A stretch of 64,000 nt of DNA from Telluribacter roseus (lineage in GTDB: Bacteria; Bacteroidota; Bacteroidia; Cytophagales; Spirosomataceae): contig NZ_JAFEUV020000018.1 in NCBI RefSeq assembly GCF_017355915.2, positions 1 to 64,000 on the forward strand, given 5' to 3'. This document shows positions 47,159 through 56,450 of this stretch, piece by piece; within the stretch, counting starts at the first letter, position 1, and every line of letters begins with the position of its first letter. A program made the translations under genes and the position numbers. The notes beneath the pieces were generated by a model. It ran no database searches. It saw only the letters and a list, made by a program, of their open reading frames with translations, and was not told the origin of the DNA.

Positions 47159-49063
47159 CTATTTCTTCACCAGCACGATCTGGTTCTTGTCGGCTTTGGC
47201 CATTTTCTTACGGAAGTCTACCCAGGCGTTGTAGTTGGCGGCCGGGTACCTTCCCTTCCTCATCACCACCCGGCGCACGTAGGTAAGGGTACTGCCGGAC
47301 TGCCGGACCAGCGACTCGTAACTCCCGAAGGCAGACTCGATACGGGTAGGCTCGGGCAGGTACTCCGGGGCGTAGCCCTCAGGAATCTCAAACTGAATAC
47401 TGTCCACATCCGCGTAGTGAAGCGACTGCTCAAACTCAAACTTACGGCTGGCATTAGGTACCGGCGCACTCCTGACTTGGTTGAGCTGGTTAGGGATCAG
47501 AAAGAGCCGGGTACCACTGCGGGTGCAGGCATTCCGGACGAAAAGGTTCAGGTTTTCCTCCACGATGGGCAGCCCCTTCCGGCTTTCCTTCAGCTCAAAG
47601 CTCCGGATCTCGACACTGGGCAGACTTAGCGATTTCAGGATCCACTTCTTTTGATCTTCGGTACCCAGCGCGTGCATGACCGCGGCTCGCTCATCGTGCT
47701 GGAGGCCGGTGTAGAGGGTATTCATGGTAACGGTAGCTTCTCCATTCTCGGCCAGCCTCACCAGGGCCTGGCGCTGCTGCAGGTTGTCAGTGGGCTGGTA
47801 GGTAGGTGTCCGTACGAGCTTCCCTCCTTCCTCGGTGATCAGCAGTACCTGCCGGTCTGAGGTAAAGCTACCCAGGTAGCCGAAGGGGTTGGTCTGGCTG
47901 GTACATTCGATCCAGAGGGTATCCCTGGCGGCAGGTACACACAGGATGACGTGGTTGAACTGAAACGACGGGAAATCAGCGCGTATCTCATCTTCATCCT
48001 CCCCGGCCCGTACCAGTGCCGGGTACGACCGGATGCCCGCGGCCTGAAGCATAGCTCCCATGTAGGTAGTCAGGCCCTTGCAGTCGCCGTAGCCTTTGGC
48101 CGCTACCTCCTCCGCCCGCATGGACTGCCACCCCCCGATCCCCAACTGGATACTCACGTAGCGCGTGTTGGCCTGCAGGTACTCGTAGATCTTCTGCGCT
48201 TTCTGAACGGGCGATGCCAGCGCCTTAGTCTGCTCCTGAATGGCAGTGACCAGTGCCGGAGGCAGCGCCTGCCGGTCCCGGTTCAGCTCCCGATAAAATG
48301 TACCTACGTCTTTCCAACTGGTAAGCTTTCCCTTGTACTGCTCCACCTCAAAGTCTGTTGGCCCCGTATAGACGATCGGCAGCGACAGCTCTACATTAGG
48401 CGCGTACGGTTCGGTCTCGAAGGGTCGGAGGTTAGCTACCTCCCAGCGGTATAGTTTACGGCCATCCTTATCCGACTGTACGGCCGGCTGGGGCATATGC
48501 TGCTCCCGGTAGCGGAGTGCCAGCCCGGCGGGCATGGACACCACAAACGAACTCCTCACCACGGAAGTACCTTCCAGCGTGTACGGGTACGCCTTCCAGG
48601 TCGGGTAAAACATCATATTGCGGGTAGTGTACTCATAGGAGTAGGCCACGGTATAGGGGTAATGCGTATGCTTCAGTACCGCCGCTTTGATGTAGCTGTC
48701 GTCAATGGTGTTACTGCCCGAGTTGGTACCGAAGCTCTCGATATCACTTCGCTTGAGTCGCTTTACCCGCTGCCCGCTGGCGTCGTAGAGCTGCGCTTCC
48801 ATGTCCGTGATCCTGATGAACTTACTGTAGGGTATAGCCAGTGTGGCGTACACTTCCCCCTTCTCGTCCAATACGGTAACCGCTCCATTGACCCGGGTTA
48901 CGGCTTCTCCGGCACTTTTAACATGAAACTCGGTGTCCTGGTACCTTACCACCGCATGCGCATTAATCGTAAGAGCAGTGGGTATGGAGAAAGCCGAGTA
49001 ATTCTGCGCCCGAGCGACCCATCCGGTAATAAGTACGAGGAGTATAAACAGGTAAAATCGCAT
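47159..49063 (-). CDS. DUF3857 / transglutaminase-like protein, catalytic triad present
   Basis: 634 residues with a Sec signal (ending VARAQ). Residues about 40-260 are DUF3857; about 270-390 are a transglutaminase-like core with Cys328 in GYGDCKGL, His371 in FNHVIL and acidic Glu386 in WIECTSQ (Glu where Asp is commoner). The C-terminal beta domain (about 410-634) follows. Family members are periplasmic and suspected to act on cell-surface proteins or polysaccharides. It begins 24 bases after the paralogue's stop, so the two are probably one operon. Activity is inferred only from the conserved residues. Confidence 0.85.
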   Translation of the reverse strand: MRFYLFILLVLITGWVARAQNYSAFSIPTALTINAHAVVRYQDTEFHVKSAGEAVTRVNGAVTVLDEKGEVYATLAIPYSKFIRITDMEAQLYDASGQRVKRLKRSDIESFGTNSGSNTIDDSYIKAAVLKHTHYPYTVAYSYEYTTRNMMFYPTWKAYPYTLEGTSVVRSSFVVSMPAGLALRYREQHMPQPAVQSDKDGRKLYRWEVANLRPFETEPYAPNVELSLPIVYTGPTDFEVEQYKGKLTSWKDVGTFYRELNRDRQALPPALVTAIQEQTKALASPVQKAQKIYEYLQANTRYVSIQLGIGGWQSMRAEEVAAKGYGDCKGLTTYMGAMLQAAGIRSYPALVRAGEDEDEIRADFPSFQFNHVILCVPAARDTLWIECTSQTNPFGYLGSFTSDRQVLLITEEGGKLVRTPTYQPTDNLQQRQALVRLAENGEATVTMNTLYTGLQHDERAAVMHALGTEDQKKWILKSLSLPSVEIRSFELKESRKGLPIVEENLNLFVRNACTRSGTRLFLIPNQLNQVRSAPVPNASRKFEFEQSLHYADVDSIQFEIPEGYAPEYLPEPTRIESAFGSYESLVRQSGSTLTYVRRVVMRKGRYPAANYNAWVDFRKKMAKADKNQIVLVKK

Positions 49064-49087
49064 AGCGAGGGGTTAAATAGATAAGTA

Positions 49088-51064
49088 TTAGTTGGCTTTC
49101 TTGAGCACGATCTGCTCGTTGTGCTTGGCGATGATCTGATCGTAGAACATCTTCAGCATGCTGTATTCATCGGCCCCAAAAACCGCCTTTCGCAGATGGA
49201 TACGGCTGGTTACCGTCACCTGCTTGTCATTTACGCTAACGGCGTACAGGAAGCGTCCTTCGTTGTTGGGCAGATTGACGGCTACCGGCTTGGGTTGCTC
49301 CAGCACCTTGTACCCGGCCGGGAGCCGGTACGTAGCCACGAATACTTCTTCTTTGGGATAGGCGAAGTCTACCGGATAGGCGCGCGTTTCTGCTTTCAGC
49401 GCGTTTTCGGTGTGGGCTTCGGAGAGCATGGGCTTCAGGTACAGCATATCACCGGCCTGGGTCACGTAGTCGTGCATACTCAACTCGAAGGTCGCATCCA
49501 TACTCAGGTTTACGGCCTCCTGGTTGATGATGGTAGTTTTGGAAATATCCCAGGAGGGCCTTCCTTCTTTGACAGTTGCCACAAACCTGGCTTCGCCCTC
49601 CGCCTTGTATTTTTTCCGGGCGTTCCAGCCGCTGTACCCTCCGTACGACCTCGTGAAGGTCCCGGTCAGTTCGCCGTCTTCTCCGATGGTCAGGTCTGCC
49701 TTTTCAAAATTCCGATCCAGCTCGGTAGGTTTGATGGCTACGAAGCGGGCATTCTTCGGGTGTAGCAGCCAGCCTACCTGGTTGAGACAGTAGTCGGGCA
49801 GCATACCTACTTTCAGGAATTCATCGGTACCATCCAGAAGTACATCCTTTCCGTTGAGGGAGAGGTGGGCCACCAGAGCATTAAACTTATTGATCATAGC
49901 ATAACTGCTGTCAATGCGTCCGTGCTGCCGTGTACTCAGGATGAGGGGATGCGCATCATAGCCGATCTCCCGCAATAGGGCCGTCAGTAGCAGGTTAATA
50001 TCACCAGAGTCTCCCTCCCTTTTTTCTAATGCTTTTTTGATACTCTCAGAGCTCCTATTTATTTCACCATTCCAACGTACACTGTTCTGAATGTACTTCA
50101 TAGCTGCCTCTAGTTGAGCGGTGGTATCGGAAGTCTGGGCTTTGATTCTAGTAGCTGCATCCTTAAGAAAGCCAGTACGCTCTAACTGGCCCCCGATGTA
50201 CTCACTGCTTAGTAATGTATTATTCAGGTCCTTCCAACTCAATGAAATGTTCTTAATCAAACTACCTGGAACATCAACGCGAGCCAGAGCAAAATTGATC
50301 GTGGATATATAGTCGGAGTACGTAGTAATAAAAGGCTCATTACGGAACGCTGGCGCATCCTTCACGACAAAGCGGTAGCTGGTGGCCCTAGTGCCCAGAT
50401 TTTCAAGATTGATATCTGCAGGTTTGCTTTCGTTAATATATAAGCCTAAGAAGCCCGACATAACCATGCGGTAATAGAGAGTCTGAGGTATAGTAATGCG
50501 ATATTCGCTCCACTCCACCGGCCGTTCTCCTTGAAACTTCCAGCCTGCTGGACTATTTCTGATTACCCACGGAGTTAAATCCTCATAGGTATATTCGATG
50601 ATTGACCCTTCTTTCACATTTGGTAGTGTAATTTTTCTTGAAGAGAACCCATCTGAAGACCTTTCATCGAAAATCATATCCTTAGTCAAACTTTCCTGTT
50701 TGACTACTCCATTTTCAAGGTTATAGGTATATCCCTTAATATTGGTTATGATCTCTGATTTGTTATTCCCTCCCCAGTAGTACTGTATGTGTACATTGGC
50801 TAGGTCAAAAGCCGACTTATTCAGAATTTTGATCCGCTCGTGGTAGGTAGTCCGAATATAGAGTTCGTTGCCTATGATGGTAAAGTCGGTTTCGCCGTAG
50901 TCATACAGTACTACCGCATCGGCTGAGGAGTCTTTGGGGTATGCCTTCATCTTAAGCAGCTGAAGGTCCTCCGGTTTGATCTTACCGAATTCTACGGATT
51001 GTTTCTGGGCAAACGAAGTCACCGACAGGAGGATTAGCCCCCAGTAAAGGATAAGGTTACGCAT
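49088..51064 (-). CDS. DUF3857 / transglutaminase-like protein, catalytic Cys replaced by Ser
   Basis: 658 residues, Sec signal ending TSFAQ. Same DUF3857 plus transglutaminase-like plan as the downstream paralogue. At the catalytic position the sequence reads EGDSGDINLLL, so Ser353 stands where Cys328 is found in the paralogue; HLSLNGKDVLLDGTDEFL supplies the later His/Asp region. It may be a pseudoenzyme or use Ser. The middle third (about 50000-50760) is more AT-rich than the ends, perhaps a mosaic gene. First of a two-gene unit with the 47159 gene. The pair suggests an active and a non-catalytic partner. Confidence 0.82.
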   Translation of the reverse strand: MRNLILYWGLILLSVTSFAQKQSVEFGKIKPEDLQLLKMKAYPKDSSADAVVLYDYGETDFTIIGNELYIRTTYHERIKILNKSAFDLANVHIQYYWGGNNKSEIITNIKGYTYNLENGVVKQESLTKDMIFDERSSDGFSSRKITLPNVKEGSIIEYTYEDLTPWVIRNSPAGWKFQGERPVEWSEYRITIPQTLYYRMVMSGFLGLYINESKPADINLENLGTRATSYRFVVKDAPAFRNEPFITTYSDYISTINFALARVDVPGSLIKNISLSWKDLNNTLLSSEYIGGQLERTGFLKDAATRIKAQTSDTTAQLEAAMKYIQNSVRWNGEINRSSESIKKALEKREGDSGDINLLLTALLREIGYDAHPLILSTRQHGRIDSSYAMINKFNALVAHLSLNGKDVLLDGTDEFLKVGMLPDYCLNQVGWLLHPKNARFVAIKPTELDRNFEKADLTIGEDGELTGTFTRSYGGYSGWNARKKYKAEGEARFVATVKEGRPSWDISKTTIINQEAVNLSMDATFELSMHDYVTQAGDMLYLKPMLSEAHTENALKAETRAYPVDFAYPKEEVFVATYRLPAGYKVLEQPKPVAVNLPNNEGRFLYAVSVNDKQVTVTSRIHLRKAVFGADEYSMLKMFYDQIIAKHNEQIVLKKAN

Positions 51065-51069
51065 GTGCA

Positions 51070-51360
51070 GATAGAGAGTAGTTGTAATGAATCAGAGGTA
51101 TGAGGTTACAATGTATTGTTCGGGACATAGGGGTGATTCCCACCCTGTCAGCAGGCCGGGCTCAACCTACATTTGCCGCAATATATGTGCCATATCATCT
51201 CAGCAGTCGCATCTGATGTGGAGTTATAAGGTACTTGGGAAGCCTTGTGTACCTACTAACGAAAGGGTATATACTCATGGGCTAAGAGCCCTTCTACAGA
51301 CCAGTCGGATAAGTGAGTCCTGCAACCTAATAGTAATGAGCCCCTACATGCAGGAGGTGT
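51070..51360 (+). mobile_element. Possible degraded group II intron (D1-D4 part)
   Basis: The block from about 51110 reads like the RNA domains that precede the reverse-transcriptase ORF of group II introns: GGGTG-ATTCC-CACCC hairpin, CAGCAGGCCGGGCTC, GGGAAGCC with ACGAAAGGG, GGGCTAAGAGCCC hairpin, GACCAGTCGGATAAGTGAG and TAATAGTAATGAG. Order and wording match what I recall from intron sequences in this phylum. No reverse transcriptase, domain V or clear GUGYG 5' end is present, so if real it is a relic. The claim rests on recall of motifs, not on a search. Confidence 0.4.
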
Positions 51361-51623
51361 AGGTGGCGTAGAATAGTACCAGATAGCCTCCCTTCCGGTA
51401 GGTCACCCCATCCTGGTCACACCAAAGTACCACTACTTTTTCCTGTTTTTTTATCCAACGGTCATCTCTCCATATTGAATCTATAGTACCTCCCCCTTGC
51501 ACACTGCTGGTATGGCATTTTAAAAATAAATACAACGGCTGATGCTGCTGAACCCGCACAGGCAGTACCAGAAGCCGACTAGTGTACTTTCCTCTATCCA
51601 ACCTGACAAAATCAATAGCTCAG

Positions 51624-51690
51624 AAGTAGTATTTTTTTACTACTTTCGTGGCTATTTTCAACCAGAATGTACTTAAAAATTGCATTCTGG
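51624..51690 (+). promoter_or_regulatory. Two hairpins in porin leader
   Basis: AAGTAGTA (51624-51631) pairs with TACTACTT (51638-51645) over six T. CCAGAATG (51662-51669) pairs with CATTCTGG (51683-51690), extendable by two more pairs. The second lies 43 bases before the porin ATG. No T-run follows the second, so it is more likely an mRNA-stability or translational element than a terminator. Function unproven. Confidence 0.4.
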
Positions 51691-51732
51691 CTTGTAAAAC
51701 ACAATTTGACACCCATATAAGAAAAGTTTCTG

Positions 51733-52971
51733 ATGAATGTAAAATGGCTTGCGGTAGCATGGCTACTCATTCCCCTATTAGGGTTTTCCCAAAGTGACTC
51801 CACCCTTACACAGCCACCTGCTACCCAGCTTCCCGCTCAGCCCGTACAGGCTGCTCCCAAAAAATGGTTTGAAAACATTCAGATCAGAGGGTACGCTCAG
51901 GTACGGTACAATGGCCTCTTCGAAACCAACCCGGACCTAGGATGTGAGCAGTGCGACCGGTCGTGGGGCGGCAATGGGGGTTTCTTTATACGGCGTACCC
52001 GGGTTATCATCTACGGGCAGATCCACAAGCGGGTGTACCTGTACATCCAGCCCGACTTTGCCAATAGTCCCTCCTCCGACCGGCTCCACTTTGCTCAATT
52101 AAGGGATATGTACTTTGATGTGGGACTGGATGACGACAACGAATTCCGCTTCCGGATCGGTCAAAGCAAAATCCCCTACGGCTTTGAAAACATGCAGTCG
52201 AGCCAGAACCGGATACCGCTGGACCGGAACGATGCGCTTAACAGTGCCATAGCCAACGAGCGGGACCTGGGGGTCATGTTTTACTGGGCGCCGAAGCGCA
52301 TCCGTGCCTTATTCAAAGAGCTGGTCGATTCAGGTCTCAAAGGGAGTGGTGACTACGGGGTGCTTGGCCTTGGTATCTACAATGGCCAGACAGCCAACAC
52401 ACCTGAGCTCAACAAGAACCGTCACGTAGTGGCCCGACTCACCTATCCTTTTACGGTAGGAAACCAAATCATTGAAACGGGGATTCAGGGATATACCGGC
52501 AAGTATGTAATGCCCAGGGCGAATTTGAGCCAGGGGGTAAAGTTTGTAGAAGATCTCAATTATATTGATCAACGGGTAGCGGCTACCTTTGTCCTGTATC
52601 CAAAGCCCTTTGGTATCCAGACCGAATACAACATAGGTCGAGGGCCGGAATTCAACAAAGCAACGGAGACCATTGAGGTACAGAAACTGACGGGCGGGTA
52701 CGTGCTATTCAACTACAAAACCGCAATTAAAGACCAGCTCCTGTACCCATTCATTAGGGCTCAGTACTACGACGGCGGTAAGAAGCACGAACGGGATGCC
52801 CGCAGCTACCTGGTACGGGAACTGGAAATCGGCGTGGAGTGGCAACCCTTTAAGAATTTTGAGCTGGTACCTATGTACACCATTTCCAGCCGACGCTACG
52901 AAGATTTTCAGAAACAGAACAACTTTCAGACGGGTCGCCTTCTAAGACTACAGGCTCAGGTTAACTTTTAA
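51733..52971 (+). CDS. Phosphate-selective-porin (OprO/P)-like outer-membrane protein
   Basis: 412 residues, Sec signal (ending GFSQ), Pro/Gln linker to about 40, then a 16-strand-type barrel: IQIRGYAQVRYNGLF, the RRTRVIIYGQIHKRVYLYIQPDF strand typical of the porin O/P family, FRFRIGQSKIPYGFENMQSS and a terminal RLLRLQAQVNF ending in Phe. Two Cys (LGCEQCDRSWGG near 74-82) in the first external loop are notable. Substrate is probably a small anion but not established; Pho-box-like sites were not seen. Own terminator at 52999. Confidence 0.8.
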   Translation: MNVKWLAVAWLLIPLLGFSQSDSTLTQPPATQLPAQPVQAAPKKWFENIQIRGYAQVRYNGLFETNPDLGCEQCDRSWGGNGGFFIRRTRVIIYGQIHKRVYLYIQPDFANSPSSDRLHFAQLRDMYFDVGLDDDNEFRFRIGQSKIPYGFENMQSSQNRIPLDRNDALNSAIANERDLGVMFYWAPKRIRALFKELVDSGLKGSGDYGVLGLGIYNGQTANTPELNKNRHVVARLTYPFTVGNQIIETGIQGYTGKYVMPRANLSQGVKFVEDLNYIDQRVAATFVLYPKPFGIQTEYNIGRGPEFNKATETIEVQKLTGGYVLFNYKTAIKDQLLYPFIRAQYYDGGKKHERDARSYLVRELEIGVEWQPFKNFELVPMYTISSRRYEDFQKQNNFQTGRLLRLQAQVNF

Positions 52972-52998
52972 AATTATAGAGAGTAATTCTTTTGTCAG

Positions 52999-53035
52999 GG
53001 CCTCCAGTCGTACGATTGGAGGCCTTTTTCTTTTG
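52999..53035 (+). terminator. Terminator of porin gene
   Basis: GGCCTCCAGTCG (52999-53010) pairs with CGATTGGAGGCC (53013-53024), one G-U, then TTTTTCTTTTG. It lies 27 bases after the porin stop. Confidence 0.88.
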
Positions 53036-53162
53036 TTAACACTCCACCATTACATCGAACACCGGTTCACAAAAATGACCAGTTTTTACCACCAGACTAC
53101 ACGCTAACCTGCTGAAATTTACATAACAATCAATTTTTCATTAACTTCAAAATGAAATAGTT

Positions 53163-53717
53163 ATGGAGCGCAGAACATTTATTCAGAGAAGTCTGGTGGC
53201 GGCCCCTCTGGTTGGACTGACATCAGTTGTTGAGGGAATTGACACCAAACCGGCTACCAAGAGCTTCACGGTCAAGACGGGAGAAGATCGCTTTAACGAA
53301 CCCATCAAGTACCGGGGCATTAATCCCAATCTGGTGAAGATATCAGCCAAAGATACCGGTGGAATTTATTCGATATTTGAATACGAAGGCGTGGCTAAAA
53401 TGGGTCCTGATCTGCATGTACATTTCAAACAGGACGAAACCTTTTATGTACTGGACGGGGAGTTCTTGTTTCAGGTAGGTGACCAGCGCCAGACGCTTGT
53501 CGCAGGAGATACTATATTTCTGCCACGCAATGTACCTCATACCTGGCTGCAGCTGTCAGACCGGGGCAAGCTGATGTACCTGCTCCAGCCGGCCGGTAAG
53601 ATGGAGGAGTTCTTTAAGAAAATGAATGCTCTGGAAGGTATACCTACCGCCGAAGTGGTCCAGAAAATACATCTGGCTCATGACCTGAAAGTAGTAGGTC
53701 CGCCTTTGACCGTGTAA
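53163..53717 (+). CDS. Exported cupin-domain protein
   Basis: 184 residues. N-terminus ERRTFIQRSLVAAPLVGL has a twin-arginine-like signal. Residues about 65-150 are a cupin barrel: motif 1 GPDLHVHFKQDETFYVLDGEF (His, His, Glu metal ligands) and motif 2 GDTIFLPRNVPHTW (third His). The metal site looks intact. Role is undefined; similar proteins act as small-molecule dioxygenases or sensors. It is followed after 36 bases by an AraC-type regulator, probably in the same transcript. Confidence 0.82.
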   Translation: MERRTFIQRSLVAAPLVGLTSVVEGIDTKPATKSFTVKTGEDRFNEPIKYRGINPNLVKISAKDTGGIYSIFEYEGVAKMGPDLHVHFKQDETFYVLDGEFLFQVGDQRQTLVAGDTIFLPRNVPHTWLQLSDRGKLMYLLQPAGKMEEFFKKMNALEGIPTAEVVQKIHLAHDLKVVGPPLTV

Positions 53718-53753
53718 AGATGTAACGTTCCAACAGCCTAAACACAAACGTAC

Positions 53754-54587
53754 ATGATCGTCTTTGACTACAGACTGCCCAGCCCCGGTTTGAGAGAGTA
53801 CGTCAGGCTGTTTCAGATCGTTGGTTTTGAGTTTGCAGCATCAGAAACGGCTCCCTGGAAGCCCTACTGGCCGCGACCGGAGAACTGCCTGTCATTTTAC
53901 CCGAGAAAAACGGAAATCATAGAATTTGCCGACGGCCATCAGGAAGAACGCAGGCACCGCGCCTCCGTCATGGGGCAGCCCTGCGTTATCACCAATCGAC
54001 AGCCGAGTAATAACTTTATGATGTTCCAGATCGTCTTTCAGCCGGGAGCACTGTTCCGGCTGACGGGCGTACCCGCCAATCTTCTTACGAATCAGTTCTT
54101 TGACGCCGAGGCTATTTTCTCTTCCGAAATCAATCTGGTCAATGAACGACTGAGCAGTACCGGCAACTACCTCGAAATGGTGGAGATCGTGGAGCAATTT
54201 CTGTGGTATCTGATCCGGAAGGAAAAGTACGATGTCAGACCGGTAGATAAGGTGGGGATGTACCTGATATCAAGTCCAAAACCGGTATCAATGGACTGGC
54301 TGGCCCGGCAGGCCTGCCTCAGCCGGAAGCAGTTTTACCGAAAGTTTGTCGAGCGTATGGGCGTAAGTCCAAAATTCTACTCCCGAATCGTACAGTTTGA
54401 TAATGCAGTAAAGATGAAAAACGCTCACCCTGAGAAAGACTGGCTGAGCATAGCCCTGGACCTGGGGTACTATGACTACCAGCACCTAGTGCGGGACTTC
54501 CGGGAGTTTACCCACCTGACTCCCTCGGCCTTCTACCAGCAGGACAGCAAAGCTCCCGAACGGAAGTACGGGTTTAAGGAGGTATAG
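53754..54587 (+). CDS. AraC-family transcriptional regulator
   Basis: 277 residues. The C-terminal region (about 175-262) has the double helix-turn-helix of the family: SMDWLARQACLSRKQFYRKFVERMGVSPKFYSRIVQF and WLSIALDLGYYDYQHLVRDFREFTHLTPSAF. The N-terminal half (about 1-165) resembles the DUF6597-type ligand/effector domain seen in Bacteroidota AraC proteins. It probably controls the preceding cupin gene or nearby GH39 gene; this is inferred from location only. Terminator follows at 54605. Confidence 0.87.
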   Translation: MIVFDYRLPSPGLREYVRLFQIVGFEFAASETAPWKPYWPRPENCLSFYPRKTEIIEFADGHQEERRHRASVMGQPCVITNRQPSNNFMMFQIVFQPGALFRLTGVPANLLTNQFFDAEAIFSSEINLVNERLSSTGNYLEMVEIVEQFLWYLIRKEKYDVRPVDKVGMYLISSPKPVSMDWLARQACLSRKQFYRKFVERMGVSPKFYSRIVQFDNAVKMKNAHPEKDWLSIALDLGYYDYQHLVRDFREFTHLTPSAFYQQDSKAPERKYGFKEV

Positions 54588-54604
54588 TACTTCACTACCT
54601 TCCG

Positions 54605-54636
54605 GGCCTCCCATTGTGATGAGGGGAGGCCTTTTT
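54605..54636 (+). terminator. Terminator of cupin-AraC unit
   Basis: GGCCTCCC (54605-54612) pairs with GGGAGGCC (54624-54631) and is followed by TTTTT. It lies 18 bases after the regulator stop. Confidence 0.85.
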
Positions 54637-54707
54637 GTGCAGGTCTAGTTAGTATAAAAAGGGCGTACTGACATTTTAAGGGTAGTCTTTTTCTACTTTG
54701 TCTGACC

Positions 54708-56414
54708 ATGTACTCTAACTCCTTCCTCCCCATCCGCCTGCTAGCGGCTCTTTTGCTACTTCTGCTTGCCCACGTCAGCCGGGCCCAAAGCACCGCTACC
54801 GGTCCTGTTCCCATTCGGGTTGACCTGACCAAAGAACTGGGCGAGGCAAAACCGATTTGGGCGTGGTTTGGCTACGACGAGCCCAACTATACCTACATGA
54901 AGGATGGGAAGAAGCTGCTCACCGAAATCTCTCAGCTTAGCAAGGTGCCGGTATTTGTGAGGACACACGGCCTGCTGGTAACCGGCGACGGAGAAGCTGC
55001 CCTCAAGTGGGGCTCCACCAACGCCTACACCGAAGATGCCAACGGAAAGCCCATCTACAACTGGACCATCGTTGACAAGATTTTTGACACCTACATAGAG
55101 CGGGGTATGAAGCCCATGGCGCAGATTGGCTTTATGCCCGAGGCCCTGTCAACTAATCCCCAGCCCTACCGGCACTACTGGAAGCCCGGCGACAACTACA
55201 ACGATATCTATACCGGCTGGGCGTACCCACCCAAAGACTACGCGAAATTTGCGGAACTGGTGTACCAGTGGGTCAGGCATTCGGTAGAGCGGTACGGGAA
55301 GCAGGAGGTAGAGTCGTGGTACTGGGAGCTCTGGAACGAGCCGAACATAGGGTACTGGAAAGGCACCACCGAAGAGTACATCAAGCTGTACGATTATACG
55401 GCCGACGCCGTCAAGCGTGCCCTGCCTACGGCCAAGATCGGTGGCCCCGAGGTGACGGGACCTAACTGGGATGTATCAGCGAAGTTTATGAAAGCCTTTC
55501 TGGACCATGTTGTAAGCGGAAAGAACTACGTGACCGGCAAAACCGGATCTCCCCTGGACTTCATCACCTTCCACGCCAAGGGCTCACCCAAGGTAGTAGA
55601 CGGCATCGTACAGATGAACATGGGTACCCAGCTCAGGGATATTGACAAGGGCTTTGAAATTGTAGCCTCCTACCCTAACCTGAAAAAACTACCTATCATC
55701 ATCGGGGAGTCGGACCCGGAAGGCTGTGCGGCCTGCTCCGAAGACCTTCATCCGCAGAACGCCTACCGCAACGGTACCATGTACTCCAGCTACACGGCCG
55801 CTTCTTTTGCCCGCAAGCACGAACTGGCCGATGCCCGGGGGGTCAATCTGCTGGGAGCGGTTACCTGGGGCTTCGAATTTGAAAATCAGCCTTGGTTCAG
55901 GGGATTCCGGGACCTGGCTACCAATGGGGTAGATAAGCCCGTGCTCAACGTGTTCAGGATGTTCGGGATGATGTCCGGCAAACGGGTGCAGGTACAGCAG
56001 GACCTGGCCTACAATGCCCAAAAGCTGAAAGCTGAAAGCGTACGCGGAGAAGCCGATATTAATGCCTACGCGACCAAAGGGGCTCAGGAAGCCGCCGTGA
56101 TGGTATGGCACTACCACGACGACAACAAGCTCGAGCCAGGCGCTCCGGTTTCGGTTCAGCTCAAAGGCGTACCCGCCCGACGGGTACTGGTGCATCACTA
56201 CCGCATTGATCAGCAGCATAGCAACTCCTACGAAGTCTGGAAAAGCATGGGTTCTCCCCAGAACCCCACGGCCGAACAGATAGCCACCCTGGAAAAAGCA
56301 GGCCAACTTCAGGCTTATACTTCCCCAACCTGGATGGATGCTAAAAACGGTTTATTACAATTGGATTTTTCGCTGCCCCGCCAGGGCGTATCGCTGATCA
56401 AGGTTTCGTGGTAA
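54708..56414 (+). CDS. Exported GH39-like glycosidase
   Basis: 568 residues with a Sec signal (ending VSRAQ). Clan GH-A barrel: acid/base Glu211 in ELWNEPN and probable nucleophile Glu334 in IIGESDPEG; preceding WAWFGYDEPNYTYMK and FVRTHG fit the beta-xylosidase/alpha-iduronidase family GH39. A C-terminal beta-sandwich (about 450-568) is present. Acts on a xylan-like or glucuronic-type oligosaccharide outside the cytoplasm. Monocistronic, with the AraC-type regulator just upstream. Confidence 0.85.
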   Translation: MYSNSFLPIRLLAALLLLLLAHVSRAQSTATGPVPIRVDLTKELGEAKPIWAWFGYDEPNYTYMKDGKKLLTEISQLSKVPVFVRTHGLLVTGDGEAALKWGSTNAYTEDANGKPIYNWTIVDKIFDTYIERGMKPMAQIGFMPEALSTNPQPYRHYWKPGDNYNDIYTGWAYPPKDYAKFAELVYQWVRHSVERYGKQEVESWYWELWNEPNIGYWKGTTEEYIKLYDYTADAVKRALPTAKIGGPEVTGPNWDVSAKFMKAFLDHVVSGKNYVTGKTGSPLDFITFHAKGSPKVVDGIVQMNMGTQLRDIDKGFEIVASYPNLKKLPIIIGESDPEGCAACSEDLHPQNAYRNGTMYSSYTAASFARKHELADARGVNLLGAVTWGFEFENQPWFRGFRDLATNGVDKPVLNVFRMFGMMSGKRVQVQQDLAYNAQKLKAESVRGEADINAYATKGAQEAAVMVWHYHDDNKLEPGAPVSVQLKGVPARRVLVHHYRIDQQHSNSYEVWKSMGSPQNPTAEQIATLEKAGQLQAYTSPTWMDAKNGLLQLDFSLPRQGVSLIKVSW

Positions 56415-56450
56415 TTCTATCAGAAAATGGAGTAGCTCATATCTACCTTA

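Larger units (their letters stand above)
51065..51732. other. 668-bp intergenic region
   Basis: From the DUF3857 start to the porin start. About 51070-51360 resembles a group II intron RNA fragment (see separate entry), about 51370-51600 is without a recognisable feature (a TTG-started 85-codon minus frame is not convincing), and 51600-51732 is the porin leader with two hairpins. No intact gene. Confidence 0.5.

Noticed and set aside
51105-51165. FMN-riboswitch-like string
   Set aside because: GGTG-ATTCCC resembles one arm of the aptamer but the rest does not follow, and the downstream gene is a porin, not a riboflavin gene.
51087-51362. 91-codon plus-strand ORF
   Set aside because: No coding features; the DNA looks like structured intron RNA rather than a gene.
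51344-51601. 85-codon minus-strand ORF with TTG start
   Set aside because: No family, no ATG and no clear promoter; treated as non-coding.
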